From positions 164,465,824 through 164,529,823 of the forward strand of contig CM028377.1 in the NCBI GenBank assembly GCA_013146195.2: 64,000 bases of DNA. Reading direction: 5' to 3'. The translations under genes were made by a program, and so were the position numbers. The notes beneath the pieces are model-generated. The model made no database searches and had not been told where the DNA came from. It saw only the letters and a program-made list of their open reading frames with translations. Positions 34,072 to 46,165 of the stretch are shown piece by piece (the stretch's first letter is position 1; the number at the start of each line of letters is the position of its first letter). This DNA comes from Codonopsis lanceolata. Its lineage: Eukaryota; Streptophyta; Magnoliopsida; Asterales; Campanulaceae.

Positions 34072-36420
34072 TTTTATAAAGAAAATTGGAGATGTTGATG
34101 ACGATGACTCTTTTGATGGGTACCTGAGGGTACTTACTATTATAGTATTCTGGTCACGGCAACTTCTCCGAAAATAAGAAAAATTTAAAAGCAAGAAAGG
34201 CGGGTGAGGAGGAAACACGATAGAGGAAAAATAAAATTTTCCTCACCCTAAAAACGTAGCCCAACTCCACTCCTCCTTAGGCTAGGACTTGCTAAGACTC
34301 TGGGCTTAGAATTCCCCCCCCCCCCAAACTTAATTTCTATTTTGTCCTCAAAATTGAGGAACATATGAAAGGATTGATGGGGAAGGACAAATATCAAAAG
34401 GACACAGCAGGCCCACCTAACGAAAGAGGATGAAACTTAGGCCTCGACTCAAGGTGAGTCGGGTGGAAATAACGAATGAGGACGAAACTCGGGGATCGTG
34501 CCCGGTGGCAGCCCGTAATAATTGGAGACATTTTGTCCCACAGTGTTAAACCAGCCGAATAATTGAGTTTGGTCGACATGTATTTGTGCCAACTGCTGAC
34601 TCACCATATCAGTTTGGAGAACGGCTTCCTCCAACGTGGAGATTTCACAAGTGGGTCCATCTCTCTCCTCTTGGGTTCCCTCCGTGAGGAACCCGCATTC
34701 GCGGCTGCTGCTGGTGCTCAAACAAAATGGCCCTAGTGATGGCCGGCCCAGCCTTAAGCCTCTCCGCATGTCGAGGCCATCTTACTCCTGCCCCCTACAT
34801 AGCTCGGTAATCAAATGCGGGAACGCGAACCCCGCATTTGTAGCACCTCTAATAAGGGTCTTAATTTGGCCGCTGATCAGCGCCAACATCAACACCCAGT
34901 CATAATGGTGTAGATCAAAGATCTTTAGCCCAAGTCACCGTGTGTCAGGACTCAGAAGGCATAAGGCTGGGCGCGGATAAATTTGAACACGGGCTTGGCT
35001 CGGGCCGTGTTCGAAAAAAAGGACTCCTCCGTGGTGCGTGGACCGTAGGGTGGATTACGGTTTTGGGTCCACTCTACATCAGGGAGGGCGATGGTCGCAT
35101 TGACCACCTCGACAGGGACAAGGGAATAGAGGTGTGTGCTAAAATCGTCGGTACCATCCGTGAAGTTGGAGGTGTCGTAATACATGTTAATGCTTTGGGA
35201 CGAAAAGTCAACACTAATGTCCCTAACATTAACAGTCTCTAAAAGTCCCCATCTACACCACTGCGGCCGCGTCATGAACTCTGACAATATGCACGCTTTG
35301 GAATCACCAACCCCCACCTACGAGCCGTAAAATTATTACGCAGCCAAATTTTTCACCATGAATCCTCTCGAACCAATGACTTGGAGAGCTTGGCCGCCGT
35401 ATTTTCGAGGCCTCGTAGAAGATGAAGCAATGGTCATATTGGTCGTTCTTCCTCCGCAACGTATGAGGAAGAGGCACCCGCTGCTTACGCTATGGGACAT
35501 TTTTGTTTGAGCAAAATAAAATTTAAATTTTTATAAAATTAGTTTATTTTTAAAATATAAAATTAACAGTTAAAACTAATTTATTTCCTAAAGCATGCAA
35601 AATATATCTATTCTACGTAAAGTTATCTTACACCCTAACATGCAAAAATTGGATGTCAAAATTTAAAAAGGAGAGTTAAATTACTTGTTTGCAGCTTTAG
35701 ATGAGTTGAAATCGCCTTGGAGTGTAAGCTTGATCTTGAGCAAAAATGGAGTGTTCCCTTGCTTCAATCTTCAAATGGGTTGAAATGGTGGGTGAATAGT
35801 GGTAGAGAAGTTGAATGGTTTGAAAGAGGGTGAAGGAATCTTTTTAAATTGGCCGGAAGTTGTCAAGATTGAAGAGAATCTCGCCGGATTTGGAAGGAGA
35901 CGGCTGTTGCACTTGCTGTTTGAAGGATGGAGTAGTCTGGTGATTCTGCAGAAGAGGCTCGGTGGCTACTTAAATAAAGACACCTTGCGGTTGCAAGGTG
36001 AATTTTATCTTGCGTCTGCAAGGTCGGCAGTTCAGGTGTTCTGCATTCTCAATTGATTCCCACGTCTTGACAGTACAATTCACGATGTCCGCATTAATTG
36101 GGGACCTTGCGGTCGCAAGGCCCTCAGCACCTTGCTTAAAGGTGGGCGCTTTGGCTCTTTTTGTTTCTTTTCATCCTTTTCAATTGATTAGCGCTTAAGT
36201 CCCTCCGTTATATTCCGTTCCGTTTCGTTACTTTCCTGCATTTTAAAAACTCTACAAAAACTCTACACTAAAATTATTAGTAACATATAAATACAACATT
36301 AAGATGCTTTTCTTCCCCAAACTTGAATTTTGACATATTTAATTTTAAAATTAAATGTCCAAAAATACATTTAACGGAGAATATCATATTTAACTTAACT
36401 ACAAAAGCAATAGAATTCAT
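32107..36420 (-). other. Athila 3' region between integrase and LTR
   Basis: A 4.3-kb region with no intact long ORF, where Athila elements often carry an additional (env-like) ORF. Broken minus frames at 34449-34769 and 34952-35317 have protein-like composition; the latter includes two N-x-T sequons (NFTD, NATI). Neither is identified. Contains (TA)n at 33998-34062 and LTR-type CTTGCG palindromes at 35980-36140. Confidence 0.6.
33998..34062. repeat. (TA)n microsatellite
   Basis: About 32 TA units followed by a T run. It produces spurious YIYIYI ORFs on both strands. Confidence 0.98.
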
Positions 36421-36429
36421 AATAGTGGG

Positions 36430-37160
36430 TTGCCTCCCACTTAGCGCCTTTGTTTAACGTCTTTGGCTCGACCCAACTACAAACCTAATCATTGGGTGGT
36501 GCGTTGTCAGCCAAACGAATTAATTCAATTGTTCGTTCAACTGACATCGGTTCAAGGTGTGGCTTGAGTCGGTGTCCATTAACTTTAAAAACTTCGTTAT
36601 TCTTTGGATTTCTTATATCAATAGCTCCATGAGGGTAAATTCGGACAATTGTGAAAGGACCAGACCACTTAGATTTTAACTTTCCAGGGAATAACCTAAG
36701 TCTAGAATTAAAAAGTAAAACTTCAATCCTGGTCGAAACATCTTATTGGCTAACCCCATATCATGATACTTCTTGGTCTTCTCTTTATACGTTTTGGCAT
36801 TCTCATACGAATTTAGCCTGTGCTCTTCTAGTTCATTCAATTGAAACAATCTTTCCTCACCACCCAAAGTTAAATCTAAATTTAAGTCTTTAACAGCCCA
36901 ATAAGCTTTATGCTCGATTTCAACTGGTAAATGTCAGGCTTTGCCATATACCATTCGGTATGGACTCAATCCTATTGGGGTTTTGAAAGCAGTTCGGTAT
37001 GCCCATAAAGCATCCTTAAGTTTAGATTCTCAATCTTTACGATTAGGCGTAACAGTCTTTTCTAGTACTGCTTTAATTTGTCTATTACTAACCTCTACTT
37101 GGCCAGACCAGATGTCTGATATGGTGTAGCTAACTTGTGAGTTACACCATGTTTCTTAAG
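36430..37160 (-). pseudogene. Athila integrase C-terminal remnant
   Basis: Minus-strand frames read VLKKHGVTHKLATPYH (about 37115-37160), IKAVLEKTVTPNRKD, WAYRTAFKTPIG, then LFQLNELEEHRLNSYENAK (36676-36867), and finally a chromodomain-free tail FTIVRIYPHGAIDIRN...VNGHRLKPHL. These are typical of the downstream half of gypsy integrase. The N-terminal zinc finger and most of the catalytic core are missing, and stops interrupt what remains. Confidence 0.75.
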
Positions 37161-37164
37161 GACA

Positions 37165-37491
37165 TTATTCAGGGCCGGATAAAATAGGTACAGTAGTTAA
37201 TCTTTCTTTTAATAAATGAAATGCTTCTAAGCATTCTTGATCAAAAACAAACTCTGAATCTTTTGCTAACAAGTTACATAGAGGCTTACAGATTTTGAAA
37301 AAATCTTTTATGAATCTTCTATAAAAACCAGCATGCCCTAGAAAACTTCTAACACCTTTAACAGAAGTTGGAGGGGGTAATTGTGAAATAACTTCTATTT
37401 TTGCTTTATCAACTTCAATACCTTTATTTGACACAACATGCCCTAAGACAATTCCATGTTTTACCATGAAATGACTTTTCTCCCAACTCAA
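37165..37491 (-). pseudogene. Athila RT C-terminus / RNase H start, truncated
   Basis: Reads SHFMVKHGIVLGHVVSNKGIEVDKAKI and FLGHAGFYRRFIKDFFKICKPL, the RT thumb/connection region of gypsy elements. It stops abruptly after TTVPILSGPE, where RNase H should begin, and is joined directly to a late integrase segment. This marks an internal deletion of RNase H plus N-terminal integrase. A stop separates it from the RT frame at 37510. Confidence 0.85.
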
Positions 37492-37509
37492 AGTTAAATT
37501 TGTTACACA

Positions 37510-38205
37510 TCATCTTTTCAAAACTGATGTAAGATTTTCTAAGCAATGATCGAAAGAATTTCCAAAAACTGAAAAATCATCCATGAAAACTTCAACACAT
37601 CTTTCTACTAAATCTGAAAATATAGATATCATGCATCTTTGAAAGGTGGCTGGTGCATTACATAGCCCAAATGGCATTCTCCTAAAAGCAAAAGTGCCAA
37701 AAGGACATGTAAATGTTGTTTTCTCTTCGTCTTCAGGTGCTACAGGAATTTGGTTGTAACCAGAAAAACCATCAAGAAAGCAATAGTACTCGTGACCGGC
37801 TAATCTTTCAAGGATTTGGTCAATAAATGGCAAAGGAAAGTGGTCTTTCCTAGTTGCTGCATTTAGTTTTCTCAAATCAATGCACATTCTATAACCAGTT
37901 ATTGTTCTTGTAGGGACTAATTCATCTTTTTCATTTTTAACAACTGTAATTCCTGACTTTTTAGGAACTACTCGGACTAACCCATTTACTATCGATATTG
38001 GGTAAATTATACCCGCATCTAGAAGCTTAAGAACTTCTTTTCTTACGGTTTCTTCCATATGTGGGTTAAGTCTTCTTTGTCTTTCTCTTGAAGGTTTGCT
38101 ACCTTCTTCTAAGTGTATTTTATGCATGCACATAGACAGACTAATACCTTTTAAATCAGCTAGGGACCATCCTATAGCTTCTCTATGTGTCCATAAAACT
38201 TTCAA
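37510..38205 (-). pseudogene. pol: Athila reverse transcriptase
   Basis: An open minus frame of 231 codons. It includes WSLADLKGIS, EGSKPSRERQRRLNP, CIDLRKLNAATRKDHFPLP, CFLDGFSGYNQIPV, FGLCNAPATFQRCM and the catalytic FMDDFSVFG box. The visible RT core is intact, but the frame is bounded by stops from protease upstream and RNase H downstream, so no complete polyprotein is possible. RT copies the element's RNA in virus-like particles. Confidence 0.9.
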
Positions 38206-38621
38206 TAAACTTGCTTCTTGCTCTTCAGTTAAATCAGCTGCTATTATGACAGGTAAAGTTTTACCTTCCCCTAAAAATGCATATTTTAAGTGGGGGGTAA
38301 TGTCTTTAATTCTTCAACTGGAGGAGATTTAGCAGATGACATAAATTCAGAATTTTCTGGTTTAATTGTTTATTCTATTTTAACCTCCTCGGTATTTCCT
38401 TCTTTAATAACTTCCTTATTTTCTACTTTAACATTCTCTACCTCAATTTCTTCGAAAAGAGATTTTAAAATCTCTACTTCATCTTCTTTAATTTCATTAG
38501 TTTCATCTTCTACTTTTTCTGTTCTATCAGACTTAATTTCTGATTCTGATTCTTTCTCTATATTTTATTTATCCTTATTTTTAAGAGCTTCTAGTTTCTC
38601 TCTTTCTTGTCTTTCTTCCTC

Positions 38622-39212
38622 TTATATTTCTCTTTCTATCTCATCAATGTCAATTTTTATGGGAGGGATATGACTATCATCATAAACTATAAATACATCT
38701 TTCTCATATTCATCTTCTTCATTATCTTCCTCAAAAGTTTCAGTTGATAATTTTTCGATTTCGTCTATGGAAAAACATGCATTTATGTCACTAGGTCTAT
38801 TCATAGCATCATAAACAGAGATTTCAACAGTTTCACCTAGGACTGACATTGTGAGTTTACTATTCTTCACATTTATCATGGTATTGGTAGTGGCCATGAA
38901 AGGTCTGCCTAAGAATATAGGAACTTCATTATATGTGCAAATATTCCTTTCCATCTCTAGAACCACAAAGTCGACTGGAGTTATTAGTTTATCAACCTGA
39001 ACTAGGATGTCTTCCCCTATACCCAAAGGATATTTAACTGAACGATCAGCTAATTGTAATTGCATATTAGTGGGTTTTAGTTCTCCTAACCCTAATTGTT
39101 TATAAACCGCAAAAGGCATCAAGTTAATATTTGCTCCTAGATCTAGCATGGCTTTCATCTTTTTAGAGCTTCCCAAGGAAACTTGGATATTAAAGCTACT
39201 AGGGTCTTTCAA
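38622..39212 (-). pseudogene. Athila protease region
   Basis: Minus frame with the retroviral-type aspartic protease motif LDLGANINLMP near 39140, where many Athila copies have a CDLGASINLMP-type box. It is followed by VDFVVLEMERN and a Glu/Asp-rich tail that continues towards RT. The frame overlaps the gag C-terminal frame (39209-39901) by 4 bp in a different phase, showing a frameshift in the polyprotein. Confidence 0.8.
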
Positions 39213-39901
39213 CTTAGGGGTAGTTCGGGTTGTAAAACAGCACTTACATTTTCAGAAACAATAATTTTCTCATTGTTTTCAAACTTGTGTTTCTTAGAGT
39301 GAAGATCTTTGAAAAACTTTGCATAAGCTGGAATATTTTTAATAATGTTAAGCAAAGGAAGGTTAACATTCACTTTGGATAACATATTATAAATTTTCGT
39401 AAATTGTTTGTCCATTCGGTTTTTCATAAGTCTTCTTGGAAAAGGAATTGGAGGAACATATGGTGGTGGAGCCATATAAGGTTCCTCTTCTTCTGGTTCT
39501 AACTCTTTTTCTACTTCTACTTGATTTTCATTATTTTGAATTTCTTTCTCTTTTTCCTTAATTGGAATTTCTACTCCTACTTCTACTTCTGGATTAATTG
39601 TTTGATTATTCTCATTACTATTATCCTTTTCAATTTCTTTTTCAGAATTCTCTACTTTATCAGGCACATTAGAAGAATGAACAGGATCACTTACCTCTTC
39701 ACCTATTACTTTACCGCTTCGCAGAACAGTTATTGATTTTGCTTGCTCGGTTTGACTAGGGAACTTCCCTTCTTCTCTTTTCTCGGTTTCAGAATTCACA
39801 ATGTGCTTCTTCAAGTTTTCAACTTCTTCAAGCAGATACTTTAGCAGAACAACTTGACCTTTACTTGTTCCATCTTGTTTTGGAACTTCTTCAATTCTCA
39901 A
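39209..39901 (-). pseudogene. Athila gag C-terminal / linker region
   Basis: A Glu/Lys/Asn-rich stretch (EKEIEKDNSNENNQ...) with a Pro-rich PPPYVPPIPFPRR segment followed by FTKIYNMLSKVNVNLPLL and IPAYAKFFKDLHSKKHK, standard for the gag-protease linker of Athila and related elements. It continues from a preceding region (39905-40235) that carries a CX2C...C zinc-knuckle remnant (CALCRLYSH) and a Trp-to-stop change near 40006. Confidence 0.8.
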
Positions 39902-40237
39902 TTGATTTTGATTTAGAAATTGTTGTGGTTGAGGTGGTTGAGGCTGGAATTGTTGAGGTTGTAAAGGTTTATTTCCTCCCCAAGAAAAGTTAGGATGATT
40001 CCTCTAACCAGGATTATATGTGTTTGAGTAGGGATCATTCCTTGGTCTTTGAGGGTATACGCTCATAGCATTAGCCTGTTCAGCATACATAGCACTTGAT
40101 GCACAAAAATTAGTAGCATGGGAATATAATCTACATAAAGCACATGCTTCTTGAATTGACCAATTTTCAAATTGAGCTTGTGTATCTGATTTTTCTTGAA
40201 CTTGGTATAAACTCCTATTTTTACCTCTAGCACTTTT

Positions 40238-40990
40238 CTATTGAGAATTAATACCTAACATCTCAAATAATTCCTCTAGTGCTTCTGGTGTCATTCTATT
40301 AATAGAACCACTAGCTGCACTATCAACCATAGTTTGTAAGCCTGGCGAAAGACCATGGTAAAATTGAAGTACTAACACATGTTGAGCCAGATTATGATGA
40401 GGACACATAATGAGAAATTTTTTAAATCTATCCCAAGACTCATGGAATGTTTTACCTGGTTCATTTTGGAATGACATGATTTGTTTCCTATATTCAGTAA
40501 GAGATGCATGCTTATAGTATTTACAAATAAACAAATCATATAATTGAGCCCAAGTATAAACACTACTAGGTGTTAGATTCATAAACCATCGTTTTGCCAA
40601 TTCTTTTAACGCACTGGGAAAGTATTTCATTTTAACTTGGTCTTCGGTCAACCCTCCTAAAAGAAAAGTACTCATCATGCATTCATAATCTCTTAAGAAA
40701 CTGACAGGATCTTCGTGAGGCATCCCATGAAAGGAAGGTATAGCATTAAAATAATGGTCTTTTAGTTCGAAATTCCTTACTGCATCTGGTAAGAATAGAC
40801 ATGATGTTACTACATTTAATGAAGGTCTACTGAAATCATTAATAGTTCTTTGATTTACCACTACTTTCATATTTCTTCTAGCAGGTTCTTCTTCTTTTTG
40901 ATTTGCATTAACCGGCCGAACGAGATTTTCAGGATTTTGATTAATATTATCTTCCATTATAGGATCAACCAGAGGATCCTCTAGATTCAA
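40238..40990 (-). CDS. gag: Athila gag (capsid) ORF, 250 aa
   Basis: An open frame beginning MNLEDPLVDPIMEDN. It includes FELKDHYFNAIPSFHGMPHEDP, WFMNLTPSSVYTWAQL, FHESWDRFKKFLIMCPHH and LVLQFYHGLSPG, the conserved retrotransposon gag domain of Athila/Tat elements. It is the best-preserved frame of this element. The stop at 40238 separates it from the nucleocapsid part. Confidence 0.85.
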   Translation of the reverse strand: MNLEDPLVDPIMEDNINQNPENLVRPVNANQKEEEPARRNMKVVVNQRTINDFSRPSLNVVTSCLFLPDAVRNFELKDHYFNAIPSFHGMPHEDPVSFLRDYECMMSTFLLGGLTEDQVKMKYFPSALKELAKRWFMNLTPSSVYTWAQLYDLFICKYYKHASLTEYRKQIMSFQNEPGKTFHESWDRFKKFLIMCPHHNLAQHVLVLQFYHGLSPGLQTMVDSAASGSINRMTPEALEELFEMLGINSQ

Positions 40991-41251
40991 TTGTTCTTGA
41001 TTATCAGGCTGAGGAGCTAGATTTTAAAGATTTTCTTGATTCCTTCTAATATTATTTATCTCTTGATTCAGTTCTACCAATTTAGGATTCAAAGATCTAC
41101 GACCGTGCATAAAATAAATTAAAGCAATTTAAAAATAACTAACTATTAAAAACAAATAAAATCTTTTTGTATTTTTATTTTTATAAAAACTGAAAATTAA
41201 AAACTAAATTAAATTAAAATTACGCTACCAACAAACTAACTATGTGAACTA

Positions 41252-41280
41252 GCTTGTCCCCGGCAACGGCGCCAAAAACT
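41252..41280 (-). promoter_or_regulatory. Primer-binding site of the Athila element
   Basis: On the minus strand, TGGCGCCGTTGCCGGGGA starts six bases after the 5' LTR. It matches the 3' end of tRNA-Asp, the usual Athila primer. Confidence 0.85.
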
Positions 41281-42539
41281 TGATCGATGTCTTATTTTAA
41301 TTATTTTCTTGCAAGTGGACAAGACTATTAGAGAATAGTTTTGGAAGCAAGGGTCGAACCGACAGAGACAAGAGATCACAGATAGGGCAATTTATTGATA
41401 GCAAATTATTAATCTAAGGGGGATTTTAATATTTATTCCATTCTAAACTACTGTTATTATTTAGGTGTTTAACTAATTAGCAACAATTACAGGTTATGAA
41501 GATCTTATGGGAGATGCCAATCTAGGATTAGGGTTTCACTTGTATCTCCTCTACGTTTAATTCAAAATAATTATCATTCAATTTCTTCGGTTCGTTCGAC
41601 AAAAGATAGATATAGTCTGTTGAATTATTGGTTCAGCCTCCATCTCCGCATCATTCATCCATTCTATATCCTAAGCACAAGAACATATGATATATCTGTC
41701 ACCTAGGTCATGTATGAACCTGGCCCTAACTTATCACTCTCGTGCATCGATAAGTCCAATTTATTGTGATGGTGAGCCAGTGTACGACATATGCACATTG
41801 GTCATGCAGTTATCCGCACCTCTAGGCCTTTATTATTTATGATTACATTCATTTGTTCAAAGCGAAATAATAGAGGGATTGATAAACACCACAATCAACA
41901 AGAATTGAATGAACATAAATATGAATTAAAACATAAATTCGATACAAGTTACCTCCCACCTCCCAGATTAATGATGATTTAGTTCATCCTTGAAGATGAA
42001 CAACACATGGAGATGAATCGAGACATGATTTGATCTTCAATACTTGTAATTACAATAACTAAATATGTTATACAACCTAAAATCTATTATAAAGCTATAC
42101 AAAACTGTTTCCAGCCGTTTCTAGTCCTAGGCTTTGGCAACCAACTCCTATTTATACCGATGAGTTGTATTTCAATCGAATCTCTAGTGAAAACGCCAAA
42201 AATCGCATTCTGACTACCTTGCGGTAGCAGCAAGGCAGCGTCCGCAAGGTCCTTGGAAATCTGGGGCTTTGTTTTCTTGACGTACTGTCCACCTTGCGGG
42301 GGCAAGGTCTGGAACACCTTGCGACCGCAAGGTCTCCAGCGTGATATTTCTTCTTTTCTTCTTCAATTTTCATCTTGGCCCCTTCTTGAAATTTGCATAT
42401 AAAAGCCTTGTGCTTTGCATATTTTCACTAAAAACCCTGAAACTCACTGAAAACACATATCAGTAGCCAAAAGCCTCGTGAAATAGGATAATTTAAGTCT
42501 TAGAAGCATAGGAAATCGATGTATAAAATACATCGATCA
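41281..42539 (-). repeat. 5' LTR of the Athila element (right copy)
   Basis: 1,259 bp, TGATCGATG...CATCGATCA, followed by TSD ATGCT. Pair of 30834-32090. Confidence 0.93.
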
Positions 42540-42549
42540 ATGCTTAATG

Positions 42550-43740
42550 GCTGATGATCAACCAACTGGCATATGAATATTAGACAGTGGATGCTCTAGA
42601 CACATGACTAGGTCAGTTGAACTACTTACTGACATCATCACAGCCAAAAAACCCTCAATCATTTTTGGAGATAACTCTAAAGGAAAAACAATAGGTTATG
42701 GATCCATCATCAGGAGATCTATAAAGATTGACAATGTTTCCTTAGTGCAAGGTTTAAAACATAATCTCTTAAGTATTTCACAATTTTGTGATAAAGGTAT
42801 GAACTGTACTTTCTCTACTACTTACTGCTTTATCAAAAATAGCATCACAAATAAAATTTTACTTACTGGATCAAGAAAAAGAAACATTTTTGCTATTGAT
42901 TCATTTACTTTAAATAACAGTACTCAAATTTGCTTAGTAATGTTTCAAAAACTTCATGGTTATAGACATAAGAGACTTTCACATTTAAATTTTAAATATC
43001 TTTCAAAACTTTCGAAATGAGTTTTAGTGAATGGTCTGCCATCAGTTAGTTTCCCACTGACAAGAAATGTAAAGCATGTGCTTTAGGAAAAACAGCAAAA
43101 ACATCTTTTAAACCCAAACCTTTTCTTTCAACCTAAAGAATTATTAAACTACTGCATATGAATTTATTTGGTCCTATTTTTACTGCAAGCTTAGGTGGAA
43201 GCAGATATACCCTGGTTGTTTTTTACGACTACTCAAAGTATACATGGGTTGAAATGATGCAATCAAAGGATAAAACTTATGGTATTCTTACTGCCTTATT
43301 CAGAAATCTTCAAACTCAAAAAGAGTGTGAAATTATAAGTGTAAGATCTAACAATGGTACATAATTCAAAAACGTTGGCATGGATACATATTGTGATGAT
43401 CATGGTATTGATCATAATTTCTCAGTAGTTAAAACACCTCAACAAAATCGTGTTGCTGAAAGGAAAAACATGACATTGATTGAAGAAGGTAAGACAATGC
43501 TAGTTGAAGCAAAGTTACCAAAGCATTTTTGGGCAAAGGCTGTCAACACAGCTTGCTTCACTCAAAACATATCTCTCATCAATAAGTTCCATGAAAAGCT
43601 CGCATATGATCTATGGAAAGGAAGGACACCCAACATTGACTACTTTAAGATTTTTGGGTGCAAATGTTACATTCATTACAATGGTAGTGATCACAGAGGT
43701 AAATTTGATGTGAAAACTGATGAAGGTATTTTTGTTGGAT
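42550..43740 (+). pseudogene. SIRE-like protease and integrase (inactivated)
   Basis: Immediately after the Athila insertion the host frame resumes with ADDQPTGI, a stop, then ILDSGCSRHMT, the copia protease motif. 42604-43020 leads into the integrase zinc region (RLSHLNFKYLSKLSK). The core has MNLFGP where copia integrases normally have MDLFGP, and RSNNGT followed by a stop where the family has RSDNG(T)EF, so both catalytic Asp residues are Asn. TPQQNRVAERKN and HFWAKAVNTACF follow in 43380-43742. It ends with FKIFGCKCYI and a stop. Confidence 0.85.
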
Positions 43741-44199
43741 AAACTAAACATAGTAGAGCTTATAGAATTTATAATAAGAAAATTCAAATAATTGTTGAAA
43801 CTATGCATGTTACATTTGATGAATTATATTTACTTGAGTCTGCTGAGACTCATGATGTTACTAAAATTTTGAGATTTTTGACTTAGGAAACAATGTTAGC
43901 TTAACCCAAAATAATCTTTCATCCTCCACCCTTCCAGCTGATAACCCAGAAAGCCAGAATCAACATCAGCCGGCTGATGAAACTCAGCCAGCTGACAACC
44001 TTAATCATTGTTCAAATCCTACCTTAGCTGACAATGAGTTGACACTCCATCATCTTCACCTTTTCCAACTAACAACCTCTCTCATATCAGATCAAACACT
44101 GAACCTCTTCTACATCTTCCTAGGGAAATCAGAAAATCTACACCATCGAGTTGCAAACATCATTGGTGGTCCCTTTGCATGACTAAGGACAAGAAGCAA

Positions 44200-45735
44200 T
44201 TTATGGAATGAAACTCTTGACTCACATGCCTTTGTCTCCTACATTGAACCTAAGAGTATTGATGAAGCTGGAAGATCCCCAATGGATTGAGGCCATGCAA
44301 GAAGAACTTAATTAGTTTGAGAGATTTCAGGTTTGGTATCTTGTTCCCAAACCATCAAATCAACAAGTAATTGGAACTAAATGGGTCTTTAGGAACAAGT
44401 TAGATGAAGATGGAAATGTTACAAGAAACAAAGCAAGGTTGGTAGCCCAAGGCTATCGACAGAAGGAAGACATTGATTATAAAAAACATTTACCCATGTT
44501 GCAAGGCTAGAAGCTATCAGATTGTTCCTTGCTTATACAACCTTCAAGGACTTCAAAGTCTATCAAATGGATGTAAAAAGTGCATTTCTAAATGGTGACC
44601 TTCAAGAGCAATTATATGTTGAACAACACCCTGGGTTTCTTGACATAAAAAAGAAGGACCATGTTTACAAGATTAGAAAAGCCTTGTATGGACTCAAACA
44701 AGCCCTAAGAGCATGGTATGAAACTCTATCCAAATTTCTCAATGTTAAAAGGTTTTCAAAGAGGTAAAATTGATATAACTCTCTTTTCTATGAAGCACAA
44801 AGGTAACATCTTAGTAGTCCAAATTTATGTTGATGATATTATTTTTGGTTCTACTAATGATGCTTTGTTGAAAAGGTTTGAAAACCTTATGAAGGGTCAA
44901 TTTGAGATGAGCATGATTGGAGAACTTACATACTTCCTAGGTTTGCAAATCAAGAAAATTGAAGAAGGATGTTTTATTCATCAAGCCAAATACACTAAAA
45001 AGCTGATCAAGAAATATAATTTGCAAGAGGCAAATTCAGCAAACACTCCAATGGGAGTTGAATGTCATCTGGTCACTGATGAGAAATGTAAATCAGTCAA
45101 TATGCTTGAATATAGAGGTATAATTGGTCTCTCTTGTATCTAATTGCTAGTAGACCAGATATTATGTTTGTCGTGTGTGTATGTGTTCGTTTTCAAACTG
45201 ATCATAAAGAATCTCACATGATAGCTATAAAAAGAATCATTAGATATTTTATTGACACCAAAAGTTTGGTATTTGGTATCCTAGAGATTCTTCTTTCAAT
45301 TTAATATGTTATTCAGATGCTGACCTTGCAGCTTATAGAGTAAATAGAAAGAGAACAAGTGGAACATGTCAGTTTCTTGGTAACATGCTGGTATCTTCGG
45401 CATGCAAAAAGCAGGCATCAGTCTCTACTTCAACTATTGAAGCTGAATAAATTGCTGCTGGTAGTTGTTGTTCACAAATTTTTTGGATGAAACAACAGTT
45501 GTTGGACTATGAAATGCAAATGGGAACTTGTCTTATATACTGTGATAATACTTCTATTATATATGTTTCAAAAAATCCAGTGATGCATTCTAACACTAAG
45601 CATATAGACATAAGATATCATTTTCTTAAAGATCATGTGGAAAAAGATAATGTTCAGCTAAAATACGTCCCTACAAATTTCGGTTAGTTGATATATTTAC
45701 AAAAGCTTTAAAATCTGATAGATTTGAATTTATTA
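44200..45735 (+). pseudogene. pol: SIRE-like reverse transcriptase and RNase H
   Basis: RT motifs in order: GTKWVFRNKLDEDGNV, ARLVAQGYRQKEDIDY (about 44435), VYQMDVKSAFLNGDLQ (44522 frame), LYGLKQALRAWYE, then YVDDIIFGS at about 44826 in the next frame, and YFLGLQIKK. RNase H motifs: CYSDADLAAYRVNRKRTSGTC about 45308, DNTSIIYVSKNPV about 45541, and SNTKHIDIRYHFL about 45590. Frameshifts at about 44740 and 45140 and several stops. Catalytic YVDD is kept. Confidence 0.85.
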
Positions 45736-46092
45736 GAGGAGAACTTGGTATGCTCATTCCTTCATAATATATTGGTTGCTTAAACTAACATCTGCAGCTG
45801 TCTCTTAGTTTCAACAGCTACAACTGCTGATCCCAAATATGTTGCATATTCAAGCTAAGCCTTATGTTTCAGCTACTTTCAAATTGAAAAATGTCAGTTG
45901 ATGTTATCAGCTGACATAATCTATCGACTGATTTTCTGAGGCACTTAAACATTAGCTGACACGTAACCTACTGAAGATTATCGTTCAAAAGGTAAGTATG
46001 TCAAAGTAACTAAACATCAGTTACTACACAGGTAGCTTCTAATCTCAGACTTTAGCTGATCGTGTCTCAGCTAAGTCATTCATTGTATTGCA

Positions 46093-46110
<18 letters not shown>
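45736..46110 (+). other. SIRE-like region downstream of pol
   Basis: Non-coding, with repeated 'cagctgac' words also common in the LTRs. Ends in a (CT)n tract (about 46093-46111). Confidence 0.5.

Positions 46111-46161
<51 letters not shown>
46111..46161. repeat. (CT)n(TA)n microsatellite, left part
   Basis: CT repeats (46093-46111) pass into TA repeats up to 46161, directly followed by an LTR start. The TA tract resumes at 47985 after the LTR. Confidence 0.9.

Positions 46162-46165
<4 letters not shown>

Larger units (their letters stand above)
30834..42539 (-). mobile_element. Athila-like Ty3/gypsy retrotransposon, 11.7 kb, minus strand
   Basis: LTRs 30834-32090 and 41281-42539 with TG...CA ends and the perfect 5-bp TSD ATGCT (30829-30833, 42540-42544). 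In the element's orientation the 5' LTR is the right one. It is followed by a PBS, gag, protease and RT, an RNase H/integrase remnant, a long 3' region and a purine tract. RT motif FMDDFSVFG and the Asp-tRNA-type PBS point to Athila. Inserted into the SIRE-like element just before its protease. It carries stops and an internal deletion and is not autonomous. Confidence 0.93.

Noticed and set aside
33857..34218. ORFs with YIYIYIYI tracts on both strands
   Set aside because: They are translations of the (TA)n microsatellite at 33998-34062.
34636..35242. Plus-strand ORFs in the Athila 3' region
   Set aside because: The element is on the minus strand. These are shadows of degraded minus-strand sequence and show no motifs.
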